The notes: a model not told the origin generated them from the letters alone. A DNA stretch of 64,000 bases from Pseudomonadota bacterium (GCA_018241225.1 JAFEEG010000007.1:203806-267805), one strand, 5' to 3'. Counted from the stretch's first letter, positions 8,005-17,836 are shown. Numbers and translations are program-made.

Positions 8005-9234
8005 ATGATCATCCAAAGCCTGCTCGACACCGACCTGTACAAGTTCACGATGATGCAGGTGGTCTTGCATCACTTCCCCGCTGCGCGGGTCGAATACCGG
8101 TTCAAGTGCCGCAACCCGGGCGTGGACCTGGCGCGCTTTGCCGGGCAGATCCGCGAGGAAGTGCGCAGCCTGTGCCAGTTGCGCTTCAAGGACGCCGAGC
8201 TGGCCTACCTGCGCTCGCTGCGCTTCATCAAGAGCGACTTCATCGATTTCCTGGGCATCTTCCAGCTCAACGAGAAGTACATCAACATCATCCCCCGCCC
8301 GTCGGGCGAGCTGGAAATCCGCATCGAGGGGCCGTGGCTGCACACCATCTTGTTCGAGATCCCGGTGCTGGCCATCGTCAACGAGGTGTACTTTCGCAAT
8401 ACCCAGCCCAAGCCCGACCTGTCGCAGGGCCGCCGCCGGCTGGAGGAAAAGGTCGCGTTGCTGCAGGTGGACGGGCTGTCCGACCTGAAGATTGCCGACT
8501 ACGGCACGCGCCGGCGCTTCTCCAAGGAGTGGCACGAAGAAGTGTTGCGCACCCTGACCGCGCGGCTCGGCGCGGTCACGTCGTCCGCCACGGGCGCCCA
8601 GGCCAGGCCCGACGGCAAGCCGGCCCAGCTCGCCGGCACCAGCAACGTGCTCTTCGCCATGAAGCTGGGGCTGATTCCGCTGGGCACCATGGCACACGAG
8701 TACCTGCAGGCCTGCCAGGGGCTGGGCCCGCGCCTGCGCGACAGCCAGGTCTACGGCTTCGAGATGTGGGCGCGCGAATACCGCGGCGACCTGGGCATTG
8801 CGCTGTCCGACGTGTACGGCATGAGCGCCTTCCTGCGCGACTTCGACATGTACTTCTGCAAGCTCTTCGACGGCGCGCGCCACGACAGCGGCGACCCTTT
8901 CCAGTGGGGCGAGCGGATGATTGCGCACTACGTGGCCAACCGGGTCGACCCGCGCACCAAGACGCTGATCTTCAGCGACGCGCTCACCGTGCCGCGCACC
9001 ATCGAGCTCTACCAGCAGTTCCGCGGACGCTGCCAGCTGGCCTTCGGCATCGGCACCAATCTCACCAACGACCTTGGCTACGAGCCGCTGCAGATCGTCA
9101 TCAAGATGGTGCGCTGCAACGACCAGCCGGTGGCCAAGCTGTCGGACACGCCCTCGAAGAACATGTGCGAGGACGAACGCTACCTGGCCTACCTGCGCCA
9201 GGTGTTCGATATCGTGCAGCCGGCCTCTTCCTGA
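8005..9234 (+). CDS. pncB: nicotinate phosphoribosyltransferase
   Basis: Converts nicotinate and PRPP to nicotinate mononucleotide in the NAD salvage (Preiss-Handler) pathway. The 409-residue product starts [18 protein letters not shown] and matches PncB along its length. Family regions seen include [20 protein letters not shown], the GTMAHEY segment with the phosphorylatable histidine, and a C-terminal [14 protein letters not shown]. The ATG at 8005 matches the family start; a start at 7960 would add 15 unconserved residues. It heads a run of five plus-strand genes with gaps of 25 bases or less. Confidence 0.96.
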   Translation: MIIQSLLDTDLYKFTMMQVVLHHFPAARVEYRFKCRNPGVDLARFAGQIREEVRSLCQLRFKDAELAYLRSLRFIKSDFIDFLGIFQLNEKYINIIPRPSGELEIRIEGPWLHTILFEIPVLAIVNEVYFRNTQPKPDLSQGRRRLEEKVALLQVDGLSDLKIADYGTRRRFSKEWHEEVLRTLTARLGAVTSSATGAQARPDGKPAQLAGTSNVLFAMKLGLIPLGTMAHEYLQACQGLGPRLRDSQVYGFEMWAREYRGDLGIALSDVYGMSAFLRDFDMYFCKLFDGARHDSGDPFQWGERMIAHYVANRVDPRTKTLIFSDALTVPRTIELYQQFRGRCQLAFGIGTNLTNDLGYEPLQIVIKMVRCNDQPVAKLSDTPSKNMCEDERYLAYLRQVFDIVQPASS

Positions 9235-9247
9235 GGCCGACGGACCA

Positions 9248-10585
9248 ATGGATGGTTCCGTCCTGTCGCCGTTGTGGGGCGTACCCTTTGCCGGACTGCT
9301 TCTCTCGATCGCGTTGATGCCCTTGGTGGCGCCGGTCTTCTGGCACCACCACTATGGCAAGGTCGCCACGGCCTGGGCCCTGGCCTTCGCGCTGCCCTTT
9401 GCGGCAAGCTTCGGGCTCGGCGCCCTCACGCACGAACTGGTGCACGTGCTGCTGGGAGAGTACCTGCCGTTCATCCTCCTCCTGACGGCGCTGTTCGTGG
9501 TGGCGGGCGGCATCTACATCCGCGGCAATCTGCATGGCAGCCCGGCGCTCAACACCGGCCTGCTTGCGCTGGGCGCCGTGCTGGCGTCGCTGATGGGCAC
9601 CACCGGGGCGTCCATGCTGCTGATCCGGCCGCTCATCCGCGCCAATGACAACCGAGCCCAGAAGGCACACGTGGTCGTGTTCTTCATCTTCATCGTCTCG
9701 AACGTGGGTGGCTCGCTCACGCCGCTGGGCGACCCGCCGCTGTTCCTGGGCTTTCTCAAGGGTGTCGACTTCTTCTGGACAGCCCTGCACATCTTTCCGG
9801 AAACGCTGTTCACACTGGCCGTGCTGCTGGTGCTGTTCTGGCTGATCGACGGTCACTACTACCGCAAGGAGGGCGTGCTCAAGGTCGACCCCACGCCAGA
9901 CACGCGAGGCCTGGGCTTCGATGGCGCGATCAACTTCGCGCTGCTCGCCGGCGTGGTGGGCCTGGTGCTGCTCAGCGGCATGTGGAAGTCGCAGGTCGAG
10001 GTGGATGTCTTCGGCACGCACCTGGGGCTGCCGGGCCTGGTGCGCGACGTGGGGCTCATCGTCATCGTGCTGCTGTCGCTGTGGATCACGCCTGCCCGCG
10101 TGCACGTGGACAACCAGTTCGGCTGGGCGCCGATGGCCGAGGTGGCCAAGCTCTTCGCGGGCATCTTCCTGACCATCGTGCCGGTGATCGCCATGCTCAA
10201 GGCCGGAACCGACGGACCCTTTGGCGCCGTCGTGCGGGCCGTGACGCGCCCGGACGGCCAGCCTGACCCGGCGATGTACTTCTGGGCGACCGGCGTCCTG
10301 AGCTCTTTCCTGGACAATGCGCCCACGTACCTCGTTTTCTTCAACAGCGCCGGTGGCGATCCCGCCGTGCTGATGACCACCCATGCCGCCACCCTGGCCG
10401 CGATTTCCGCCGGCGCCGTCTTCATGGGCGCCAACACCTACATTGGCAATGCGCCCAACCTCATGGTCAAGGCCATTGCCGAAGACCGCGGCGTGCGCAT
10501 GCCCAGCTTCTTCGGCTACATGCTGTGGTCCGGCGGCATCCTGGTGCCGCTGTTCGCCGTCCAGACCTTCATCTTCTTTCGCTGA
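9248..10585 (+). CDS. sodium:proton antiporter-like / CitMHS-type membrane transporter
   Basis: A 445-residue polytopic membrane protein of the ion transporter superfamily, resembling proteins annotated as sodium:proton antiporters or putative citrate transporters. About eleven hydrophobic segments are visible. Two re-entrant-type motifs stand out: SNVGGSLTPLGDPPLFLGF near residue 155 and SSFLDNAPTYLVFFN near residue 355. The ATG at 9248 lies 13 bases after pncB and is preferred over starts inside pncB. The next gene starts 13 bases after its stop. Substrate and direction are not determined by the sequence. Confidence 0.8.
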   Translation: MDGSVLSPLWGVPFAGLLLSIALMPLVAPVFWHHHYGKVATAWALAFALPFAASFGLGALTHELVHVLLGEYLPFILLLTALFVVAGGIYIRGNLHGSPALNTGLLALGAVLASLMGTTGASMLLIRPLIRANDNRAQKAHVVVFFIFIVSNVGGSLTPLGDPPLFLGFLKGVDFFWTALHIFPETLFTLAVLLVLFWLIDGHYYRKEGVLKVDPTPDTRGLGFDGAINFALLAGVVGLVLLSGMWKSQVEVDVFGTHLGLPGLVRDVGLIVIVLLSLWITPARVHVDNQFGWAPMAEVAKLFAGIFLTIVPVIAMLKAGTDGPFGAVVRAVTRPDGQPDPAMYFWATGVLSSFLDNAPTYLVFFNSAGGDPAVLMTTHAATLAAISAGAVFMGANTYIGNAPNLMVKAIAEDRGVRMPSFFGYMLWSGGILVPLFAVQTFIFFR

Positions 10586-10598
10586 CTGAAACACCATC

Positions 10599-11591
10599 AT
10601 GACCCGTCCCAAGGTACTCGTCGCCCGCGCGATCTTTCCCGAAACCATCGCTCGCCTCGAACAGCACTTCGAGGTCGAAACCAACCAGGCCGACGAAACC
10701 TGGAGCAAGGCGCAGCTGATTGCCAGGCTGCAGGGCAAGGCCGGCGCCTTCACCACCGGCACCGAGCGCGTCGACGGCGAGCTGCTCGACGCCTGCCCCG
10801 AGCTGAAGATCTGCGCCAACATGGCCGTGGGCTACAACAACTTCGACGTGGACGCGATGACCGCGCACGGCGTGCTGGCCACCAACGCGCCCGACGTGCT
10901 GACCGAAACCACCGCCGACTTCGGCTTCGCGCTGCTGATGGCCACGGCGCGCCGCGTGACCGAGAGCGAGCATTACCTGCGCCGCGGCGAATGGACCAAG
11001 TGGAGCTTCGACATGTTCGCGGGCTCGGACGTGCACGGCAGCACGCTGGGCATCATCGGCATGGGCCGCATCGGCCAGGGCATTGCCAAGCGCGGGGCGC
11101 ATGGTTTCGGCATGAAGGTGATCTATCACAACCGCTCGCGCCTGGACGCCGCGCTGGAGGCCGAATGCAAGGCCAGTTACGTGAGCAAGGAAGAACTCCT
11201 GAAGACGGCCGACCACGTGGTACTGGTGGTGCCGTACTCGGCGGCGTCCCACCACACCATCGGTGCGGCCGAGCTGGCGCAGATGAAGCCGACCGCCACG
11301 CTGATCAACATTGCGCGCGGCGGCATCGTGGACGACGCCGCGCTGGCCGCCGCCTTGCGCGACAAGCGCATTGCCGCAGCGGGCCTGGACGTGTTCGAGG
11401 GCGAGCCCAAGGTCCACCCCGACCTGCTCACGGTACCCAACGTGGTACTCACGCCGCACATTGCAAGCGCCACCGTGCCCACCCGCAAGGCCATGGCCGA
11501 TCTGGCGGTCGACAACCTCATTGCCTACCTGACGCGAGGCGAGGCCAAGACGCCGCTGAACCCCGCCGTGCTGTCGGCAGGCCGCAAGTAA
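10599..11591 (+). CDS. 2-hydroxyacid dehydrogenase (glyoxylate/hydroxypyruvate reductase type)
   Basis: A 330-residue NAD(P)-dependent D-2-hydroxyacid dehydrogenase. The Rossmann motif is GIIGMGRIGQGIAKRG near 150. The catalytic set includes the Arg in NIARGGIVDD near 245, the Glu in DVFEGEP near 270 and the His in LTPHIASAT near 292. Members reduce glyoxylate or hydroxypyruvate, or oxidise D-glycerate. The substrate here is inferred from overall similarity to GhrB/GyaR types. It belongs to the pncB run, but that context gives no clue to substrate. Confidence 0.88.
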   Translation: MTRPKVLVARAIFPETIARLEQHFEVETNQADETWSKAQLIARLQGKAGAFTTGTERVDGELLDACPELKICANMAVGYNNFDVDAMTAHGVLATNAPDVLTETTADFGFALLMATARRVTESEHYLRRGEWTKWSFDMFAGSDVHGSTLGIIGMGRIGQGIAKRGAHGFGMKVIYHNRSRLDAALEAECKASYVSKEELLKTADHVVLVVPYSAASHHTIGAAELAQMKPTATLINIARGGIVDDAALAAALRDKRIAAAGLDVFEGEPKVHPDLLTVPNVVLTPHIASATVPTRKAMADLAVDNLIAYLTRGEAKTPLNPAVLSAGRK

Positions 11592-11616
11592 GAGAAGAAG
11601 ACGAGCGAAGAGAATC

Positions 11617-12972
11617 TTGGAAACCTGGATCCTTGCGGGCCTCGCGGCCCTGAACCTTGTCCTGCTCATCTGGCTGTTGCTGCGCAAGCCGCCGGCGCCC
11701 GATCACGGCGAGATCCTGCAGGCGCTGGCCAGCGCCAACGAAAGAACCGAGCGCGAGCTGCGCCACGAGATTGGCGAAAGCGCGCGTGGCGCACGTCAGG
11801 AAACCGCACAGGCCTTTGCCACCTTCCAGCAAAGCGTGCTGCAGCAAAGCGCCGAGGCCACCCGCACGCAGAACGCGCAGATCGATGCCTTTGCGCACCA
11901 GCTGGCCTTGCTGCAGAAGTCGCTGGGCGACACGCTGGCCACGCAGCTGCAGGCGCTGGCCGAGTCCAACGCGCGCCGCCTGTCGGAGGTGCGCGCCACC
12001 ATGGAAGCGCAACTCGCCCAGCTGCAGCAGAGCAACTCCGCCAAGCTCGACGAGATGCGCCAGACGGTGGACGAGAAATTGCAGAGCACGCTCGAAGCGC
12101 GCCTGGGCGAAAGCTTCAAGCAGGTTGCGGAGCGGCTGGAGCAGGTGCACAAGGGCCTGGGCGAGATGCAGTCGCTGGCCGTGGGCGTGGGCAGCCTGCA
12201 GCGCGTGCTGACCAACGTGAAGACGCGCGGCGTGTTCGGCGAAGTTCAGCTCGAGGCCCTGCTCGAGCAGGTGCTCACCGCAGAGCAGTTTGCGCGCCAG
12301 GTCGAGACCAAGCCGCGCAGCGGCCAGCGGGTGGACTTCGCGGTGCGCTTTCCGGGGCGCGGCGACGACGGTGCGCCCGTGTGGCTGCCCATCGATGCCA
12401 AGTTTCCGCGCGACGACTACGAGCGCCTCATCGACGCCCATGAGCGCGCCGATGCCGCCGCTGCCGACAGCGCAGCCAAGGCGCTGGAAGCGCGCATCCG
12501 GCTGGAAGCCAAGTCCATTGCCGAGAACTACCTGGCAGCGCCGCACACCACCGACTTCGCCATCCTCTTCCTGCCGGTCGAAAGCCTTTACGCCGAAGTG
12601 CTGCGCCGCCCCGGCTTGATGGATGCCATGCAGCGCCAGCACCGCGTGACGCTGGCTGGCCCGACCACCTTGCTGGCCATGCTCAACAGCCTGCACATGG
12701 GCTTTCGCACGCTGGCGCTGGAGCAGCAGGCGTCGGAAGTGTGGAAGGTGCTGGGCGCGGTCAAGACCGAATTCGAGCGCTATGGCGAGTGGGTTGGCCG
12801 CGTGAAGGAACAGGTGGCCAAGGCCTCCGACACGCTCGACAAGGCCGATACCCGGGCCAAGCAGATGCGCCTGGCGCTGCGCAAGGTCGAGGCGCTGCCC
12901 GAGGCGCAGGCCCAGGCGATGTTGCCGCTGGCCGATACGCAGCTCTCGCTCGACGACGACGCCAAGCTGTGA
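11617..12972 (+). CDS. rmuC: DNA recombination protein RmuC
   Basis: A 451-residue RmuC-family protein. It has an N-terminal membrane helix (WILAGLAALNLVLLIWLLL), a long coiled coil over roughly residues 35-185, then the RmuC nuclease-like domain with LPIDAKFPRDDYERL near 265 and TDFAILFLPVESLY near 310. RmuC limits inversions at short inverted repeats in Escherichia coli. The start is a TTG at 11617, chosen because the membrane helix begins there and no ATG is suitably placed. Its stop overlaps the GTG of the next gene in GTGA, so translation is probably coupled. Confidence 0.92.
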   Translation: METWILAGLAALNLVLLIWLLLRKPPAPDHGEILQALASANERTERELRHEIGESARGARQETAQAFATFQQSVLQQSAEATRTQNAQIDAFAHQLALLQKSLGDTLATQLQALAESNARRLSEVRATMEAQLAQLQQSNSAKLDEMRQTVDEKLQSTLEARLGESFKQVAERLEQVHKGLGEMQSLAVGVGSLQRVLTNVKTRGVFGEVQLEALLEQVLTAEQFARQVETKPRSGQRVDFAVRFPGRGDDGAPVWLPIDAKFPRDDYERLIDAHERADAAAADSAAKALEARIRLEAKSIAENYLAAPHTTDFAILFLPVESLYAEVLRRPGLMDAMQRQHRVTLAGPTTLLAMLNSLHMGFRTLALEQQASEVWKVLGAVKTEFERYGEWVGRVKEQVAKASDTLDKADTRAKQMRLALRKVEALPEAQAQAMLPLADTQLSLDDDAKL

Positions 12973-14153
12973 ACGCCGAACTGCTGCGCCTCATCCTCGC
13001 GCAGGTCTGCCTGCATGCGTCGATGACGGGCACGCGGTTGGCGGCGCCGCTTCTGGCTCTTCAGCAGGGCTACAGCGCGGCCGCCGTGGGCGTGCTGCTG
13101 TCGCTGTTTGCGTTGACCCAGGTCTTCCTGGCGCTGCCGGCAGGGCGCTATGCCGACCGCTACGGCCTGCGGCGCCCGCTGGGCATTGCGGTGGCTGCGG
13201 CCGCAGCGGGCACAGGCCTGGCCGCCGCTTTCCCGGTTTTTCCTGTGCTGTGCCTGGCGGCGCTGCTCACGGGCGGCGCCACCGGCATCACGGTCATCGC
13301 GCTGCAGCGCCATGCGGGCCGCTCCACGCACAACCCCACCGAACTCAAGAAGGTGTTCAGCTGGCTGGCCATCGCGCCGGCGGCGGCCAACTTCATGGGG
13401 CCGTTCTGTGCCGGCTTGCTGATCGATCATGCCGGCCGCAGCCCGGGCGACCTGCTGGGCTATCGGGCGGCCTTCGGGCTGTTGTTCCTGTTGCCACTCC
13501 TGTGCTGGTGGCTGGCCCGTGCCGCGCAAGAAAGCGAAAGCACGGCGCCTGCGCCCGCCGGTGCCAAGCTGCGCGCCTGGGACTTGATGGCCGACCCGAT
13601 GTTCAGGCGCCTGCTGTTCGTGAACTGGCTGCAGTCGGCCGCGTGGGACGTGCACACCTTCGTGCTGCCCATCCTCGGCCATGAGCGCGGCCTGTCGGCC
13701 TCGGTGATCGGCTCGATCCTCGGCGCCTTCGCGGTTGCCGCGGCCGGCATCCGGGTGGTGCTGCCCATGGTGGCCTCGCGCCTGTCCGAGCGGCAGGTGA
13801 TCATGGGGGCCAACGTGCTGACGGCGCTGGTCTTCGCCGCCTATCCGCTCATGCCCGGTGCCGTGACGATGGGCATGTGCTCGGTGGTGCTGGGCATTGC
13901 GCTGGGCGCGGTGCAGCCCATGGTGATGAGCATGCTGCACCAGATCACACCCCCGGCACGCTATGGCGAGGCGCTGGCGCTGCGGGTGATGACGCTCAAC
14001 GCCTCCAGCGTCGCCATGCCGATGGTGTTCGGCGCGGCCGGCGCAGCCATTGGCATTGCCGGCGTGTTCTGGCTGGTGGGCGGCGTGGTGGCGGCGGGCA
14101 CGCCGGCCGTGAGCCGGCTGCAGGCCCCGCCGCGCGAGGATCACAACTTGTAG
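12969..14153 (+). CDS. major facilitator superfamily transporter
   Basis: A 394-residue MFS permease with about twelve hydrophobic segments. The loop 2-3 motif appears as GRYADRYGLRRPL near residue 60. The start is a GTG overlapping the rmuC stop by four bases. A drug or metabolite exporter is the usual guess for this type, but no substrate-specific motif is visible. The last 13 bases overlap the convergent LOG gene, and no separate terminator is seen between the two. Confidence 0.85.
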   Translation: MNAELLRLILAQVCLHASMTGTRLAAPLLALQQGYSAAAVGVLLSLFALTQVFLALPAGRYADRYGLRRPLGIAVAAAAAGTGLAAAFPVFPVLCLAALLTGGATGITVIALQRHAGRSTHNPTELKKVFSWLAIAPAAANFMGPFCAGLLIDHAGRSPGDLLGYRAAFGLLFLLPLLCWWLARAAQESESTAPAPAGAKLRAWDLMADPMFRRLLFVNWLQSAAWDVHTFVLPILGHERGLSASVIGSILGAFAVAAAGIRVVLPMVASRLSERQVIMGANVLTALVFAAYPLMPGAVTMGMCSVVLGIALGAVQPMVMSMLHQITPPARYGEALALRVMTLNASSVAMPMVFGAAGAAIGIAGVFWLVGGVVAAGTPAVSRLQAPPREDHNL

Positions 14154-15007
14154 AAGCGGGCGATGGCGCTCCAAGCGTCCTGGGGCGTGTCCACGTACTC
14201 GAACAGCTTGATGTCGTCCGGCGAGATCACGCCTTCTTCCACCAGGAAGTCGAAGTCGATCAGGCGGCGCCAGTAGTCGGAGCCGAACAGCACGATGGGC
14301 ACCTGGCGCGACTTGCGGGTCTGCACCAGGGTCATCACCTCGAACAGCTCGTCCAGTGTGCCGAAGCCGCCCGGAAAGGCCACCAACGCCTTGGCCCGCA
14401 TCATGAAGTGCATCTTGCGGATGGCGAAGTAGTGGAACTTGAAGCTCAGCGCCGGCGTGACGTACGGGTTGGGCTGCTCTTCCATGGGCAGCGCAATGGC
14501 CAGGCCGACGCTCAGGCCGCCAGCTTCGTAGGCGCCGCGGTTGGCCGCCTGCATGATGCCGGGGCCGCCGCCGGTGCACACGAACAGCTTGTCCTCGGGG
14601 TCCTTGTCGTTGCTGTAGTTGGCCACCATCGAGCCAAAGGCACGGGCCTGCTCGTAGTAGTGCGTGCCGCGGGCGAGCTTGCGCCAGCGCTCGGCCGCCG
14701 CCTGGTCGCCGGCGGCCTCGGCCTGCGCCAGCATCGCGCCGGCTTCTTCCTGGCTGCGAAAGCGCGCGCTGCCGAACACCACGATGGTGTTCTCGATGCC
14801 GTGGGCGCGCATTTCCAGGTCGGGCTTCATCAGCTCCAGCTGCATGCGCAGGCCGCGGGTTTCGCGGCGCAGCAGGAACTCGGGGTCGGCAAAGGCCAGG
14901 CGAGAGGGGTCGTGATCCAGGGGCAGGCCCTTGTCGGCGTGGGCTTGCAGGGTGGCCCAGGCATCGGCCAGGCGCTTGTCGTGAAGGTTGTGCGTAGCGT
15001 TCGGCAT
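14141..15007 (-). CDS. LOG family protein (nucleoside 5'-monophosphate phosphoribohydrolase-like)
   Basis: A 288-residue protein of the LOG/YgdH lysine decarboxylase-like fold. The signature PGGFGTLDELFEV lies near residue 210, with a GGGPGIMQAANRGA segment near 145. Family members cleave nucleoside 5'-monophosphates to base and ribose 5-phosphate; plant homologues activate cytokinins. At 288 residues it is longer than the small LOG type of about 190, with an extra N-terminal helical part. The ATG at 15007 is favoured because an upstream in-frame codon at 15034 adds only unconserved residues. Its 3' end overlaps the MFS gene. Confidence 0.88.
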   Translation of the reverse strand: MPNATHNLHDKRLADAWATLQAHADKGLPLDHDPSRLAFADPEFLLRRETRGLRMQLELMKPDLEMRAHGIENTIVVFGSARFRSQEEAGAMLAQAEAAGDQAAAERWRKLARGTHYYEQARAFGSMVANYSNDKDPEDKLFVCTGGGPGIMQAANRGAYEAGGLSVGLAIALPMEEQPNPYVTPALSFKFHYFAIRKMHFMMRAKALVAFPGGFGTLDELFEVMTLVQTRKSRQVPIVLFGSDYWRRLIDFDFLVEEGVISPDDIKLFEYVDTPQDAWSAIARFYKL

Positions 15008-15058
15008 GAATGTTTTCGGGAAACGGGCGGGCATTTTGCGCCTTGTCGGCGCGAGGGT

Positions 15059-15847
15059 TCAGGCGGGCTTGCCGTGTCGTCCGGCACCTTGCACGAAACG
15101 GGCCGCACCGGCGGCCCCTTCGGCCGCGACGATGGGCACGCCGTGAACGCCTTCCTGGCGCAGTGCCTCGGCCAGGGGCAGGTCCCACTGCGCATAGGCA
15201 GAGGCCCGGTCGGCCAGCATGCATTGCTGTGGAAAGGCGGCGAGGTCGCGGGCCAGCTGCTCGGCCGCACGCCTTGCGTCACCCTTGGGTACCACGCGAT
15301 TGACCAGGCCCATGGCAAGCGCCTCGTCCGCAGCCACCGGGCGGCCGGTCAGGATCAGGTCCAACGCCCGCCCCATGCCGACAATACGGGGCAGGCGCAC
15401 CGTGCCGCCATCGATCAGGGGCACGCCCCAGCGCCGGCAGAACACGCCCAGCACGGCGTCTTCCTCGGCCACGCGAAGGTCGGCCAGCAGGGCCAGCTCG
15501 AGCCCGCCGGCCACGGCATGGCCGCTGATGGCGGCGATGAGCGGCTTGGACAGTGCCATGCGCGTCGGACCCATGGGGCCGGTGCCGCCGCCTTGGGGGT
15601 CGAGTTCGTTGCGGCGGTCGGGGTCGGCCACGGCCGAGAGGTCCGCGCCAGCGCAGAACACGCCGTGTTCGCCCCACAGCACGGCCACCCGCAAGGCCGC
15701 GTCGGCTTCGAAGGCGGCAAAGGCCTGGGCCAGGGCGGCGGCCGTGGGGCCGTCCACCGCGTTTCGTTGCTTTGCACGGCTCAGGACAATGGTGCAGACC
15801 GGGCCGTCGATTTCGGTGCGCACGCTGGCGTCGGCAAGGGTAGTCAT
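15059..15847 (-). CDS. enoyl-CoA hydratase/isomerase family protein
   Basis: A 262-residue crotonase-fold protein. The oxyanion-hole segments are visible: GVFCAGADLSAV near residue 63 and SGHAVAGGLELALLADLRVA near 110. The pair of catalytic glutamates of true hydratases is not clearly present: after the second segment the sequence reads EDAVLGVFCRRWGVPLIDGG, with Asp or Gly where Glu is usual. The reaction therefore remains open. It lies 51 bases upstream of the LOG gene on the same strand. A terminator at 15861-15892 separates it from efp. Confidence 0.85.
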   Translation of the reverse strand: MTTLADASVRTEIDGPVCTIVLSRAKQRNAVDGPTAAALAQAFAAFEADAALRVAVLWGEHGVFCAGADLSAVADPDRRNELDPQGGGTGPMGPTRMALSKPLIAAISGHAVAGGLELALLADLRVAEEDAVLGVFCRRWGVPLIDGGTVRLPRIVGMGRALDLILTGRPVAADEALAMGLVNRVVPKGDARRAAEQLARDLAAFPQQCMLADRASAYAQWDLPLAEALRQEGVHGVPIVAAEGAAGAARFVQGAGRHGKPA

Positions 15848-15860
15848 GCGTGCAGCGTAC

Positions 15861-15892
15861 AAAAGAAAAGGGCTCCCGAGGGAGCCCTTTTT
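15861..15892 (-). terminator. Rho-independent terminator of efp
   Basis: GGGCTCCC/GGGAGCCC stem (15870-15877 and 15880-15887). A T-rich tail (TTTTCTTTT) follows on the minus strand and five T on the plus strand, so it could act in both directions. It lies about 25 bases past the efp stop. Confidence 0.85.
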
Positions 15893-15917
15893 CGCAGGTG
15901 CGGAAAACGCGCTGCGC

Positions 15918-16472
15918 TCAGACGCGCTTGCGGTATTCGCCCGTGCGGGTGTCGATTTCGATCTTGTCGCCTTGCGAGACGAACAGCGGCACCGGCACTT
16001 CGAAACCGGTGGAGATCTTGGCGGGCTTGAGCACCTTGCCCGAGGTGTCGCCCTTGACGGCCGGCTCGGTCCAGGTGATTTCGCGCTCGACGCTGGTGGG
16101 CAGTTCCACCGAGATGGCCTTGCCTTCGTAGAACACCACTTCGACGGGCATGCCGTCTTCGAGGTAGTTCAGGGCGTCGCCCATGTTTTCGGCTTCGACT
16201 TCGTACTGGTTGTATTCGCTGTCCATGCACACGTACATGGGGTCGGCGAAGTAGGAGTAGGTGCAGTCCTTCTTTTCCAGGACGATCTGGTCGATCTTGT
16301 CGTCGGCCTTGAAGACCACTTCGGTGTTGAAGTTGGCGATCAGGCTCTTCATCTTCATGCGCACGGTGGCGCTGTTGCGGCCGCCGCGGCTGTATTCGGT
16401 CTTGAGGACGACCATCGGGTCCTTGCCGTGCATGATCACGTTGCCGGCGCGGATTTCTTGAGCGATTTTCAT
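15918..16472 (-). CDS. efp: translation elongation factor P, arginine-32 type
   Basis: Relieves ribosomes stalled at polyproline stretches. The 184-residue product has the three EF-P domains. The modification loop of domain I reads [12 protein letters not shown], and counting from the ATG places an arginine at position 32. In this EF-P class Arg32 is rhamnosylated by EarP, whose gene lies immediately upstream on the same strand (16645-17727). The ATG at 16472 matches the family start [12 protein letters not shown] 172-base leader or intergenic stretch separates it from earP; a TAAAAT (16642-16647) on its strand could be a -10. Confidence 0.97.
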   Translation of the reverse strand: MKIAQEIRAGNVIMHGKDPMVVLKTEYSRGGRNSATVRMKMKSLIANFNTEVVFKADDKIDQIVLEKKDCTYSYFADPMYVCMDSEYNQYEVEAENMGDALNYLEDGMPVEVVFYEGKAISVELPTSVEREITWTEPAVKGDTSGKVLKPAKISTGFEVPVPLFVSQGDKIEIDTRTGEYRKRV

Positions 16473-16644
16473 AAAGCGAGTCTCTGTCTGGAAGATGTGC
16501 CGCTTGGCGCATCGTCGGGACCGTTGCTTGAACAAGCTTGCCCTTGACGCATGACCCGCGGCGGGTTCGGCGAATTACTCCAACAGGCTGGATAGGGGCC
16601 CGCACCTGTGTGCGGCTGGCCCGGAATTCGCAAAGCCGCCTATT

Positions 16645-17727
16645 TTAGCTTTTTTGGGCGATGAAGCGCCGAAGACTCGTTGCCAGGTCGGGCTGCGCCA
16701 GCAACCGGGCCAGGGCGCCTTGGCAGGCCAGCGCCCATGCGGCCAGCTCCTTCGCATCGGGCCATTCCAGCCTCGAATTGGCAAAACCGTTCCAGCCGTG
16801 TTGAAAACGGCGCAGGGAAGCCGGGGCGCCCAGCCAGTCCAGGAAAGCGTTGAGTTTTTCGTGGTGAGCGTCGTCGTCCTGCGGGTAGATCTGCCAGGCC
16901 AAGGGTGCGCCGGCCCAGAGGGCGCGCACCACCGAGTCTTCGCCCCGGACAAAATTGAAGTCGCAGGACCACAGCAGGTGGTCGAAATCCTCCTGCGGCA
17001 CGTGCGGCAGCCAATGGATCGACAACGCGCCACCGGGCTCGCCCGAAGGGCACAGGGCGCGCACGGCGGCCGTGGCGCGGCCCGCGGTGACGATGAGGCG
17101 GGTGGGTTCGCGCGCCGATTCCAGCTGGGCCAGAAGTGAACCCAGGGCAGGCGGTTCGTAGCTGAACAACGAGACCAGTCGTTCGCCCTGCCAGTCGATG
17201 CCCTGGCTGGCGAGCCAGGCCTTTCGGTCGAAGGCGGCGCGGCGGTCCTGCAGATCGGCTTCTCGCAACAAGCCCCCCGTGGCCGGTGTGAAGCCGGGAT
17301 AGAAGAAGTGCTTGGTCAGCCCGGTGCCAGGGCCGCGGAACACGGGGGAGGGCAGGCCGTGCAGGCGCTCCACATAGGGCTCGGCCGACAGGTATTCGAG
17401 GTTGATCCAGCAGCGCTTGCGACCGTCCCGGGACATGGCGTTGGCAAACTGCTCGACCACGGCCGGGGCGGGGTCGCAGCCGAAGGCCTCGACCAGGACG
17501 TCGGGCGCCTTGTCGACGCAGAGGTTCTCAGCGGCAATTGGTGCTTCGTTCCAGGCCAGCACGTCGACACCGGGGTAGCCCCGCGGAGCCATCCATGCCA
17601 GGGCGGATGCATCGTCGATCCACAGCCGGACTTGGTCGCCGGCGCCAGCCAGCGCGCGGGCCAGGCGCCAGCACACGCCCAAGTCTCCATGGTTGTCGAT
17701 GACCTTGCAGAAAATGTCCCAGCGCAT
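16645..17727 (-). CDS. earP: EF-P arginine rhamnosyltransferase EarP
   Basis: Transfers rhamnose from dTDP-L-rhamnose to Arg32 of EF-P. The 360-residue product starts MRWDIFCKVIDNHGDLGVCW, with the conserved N-terminal Asp of the acceptor site (NHGDLGVCWRLAR). The C-terminal half has the donor-binding region FVRGEDSVVRALWAGAPLAWQIYPQ, in which the Glu and Asp of RGEDS are the known catalytic/donor residues of the family (DUF2331). The ATG at 17727 is the family start; longer frames upstream read through the ggt terminator. The adjacent Arg32-type efp makes the assignment firm. Confidence 0.95.
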   Translation of the reverse strand: MRWDIFCKVIDNHGDLGVCWRLARALAGAGDQVRLWIDDASALAWMAPRGYPGVDVLAWNEAPIAAENLCVDKAPDVLVEAFGCDPAPAVVEQFANAMSRDGRKRCWINLEYLSAEPYVERLHGLPSPVFRGPGTGLTKHFFYPGFTPATGGLLREADLQDRRAAFDRKAWLASQGIDWQGERLVSLFSYEPPALGSLLAQLESAREPTRLIVTAGRATAAVRALCPSGEPGGALSIHWLPHVPQEDFDHLLWSCDFNFVRGEDSVVRALWAGAPLAWQIYPQDDDAHHEKLNAFLDWLGAPASLRRFQHGWNGFANSRLEWPDAKELAAWALACQGALARLLAQPDLATSLRRFIAQKS

Positions 17728-17742
17728 GTTGGCGTGAATGCA

Positions 17743-17783
17743 GAAAAGAAGAAGGCCCCCGCGGCCGAAAGCTGCGGGGGCCT
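17743..17783 (-). terminator. Rho-independent terminator of ggt
   Basis: A 10-bp stem AGGCCCCCGC/GCGGGGGCCT (minus-strand reading; 17753-17762 and 17774-17783) followed on the minus strand by TTCTTCTTTTC. It lies between ggt and earP and makes earP transcriptionally separate. Confidence 0.85.
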
Positions 17784-17836
17784 GGCGATTGTCCACGCCC
17801 GCCGGGGTCAGCCCGGCCGGGCGGGTGCACGCTTGC

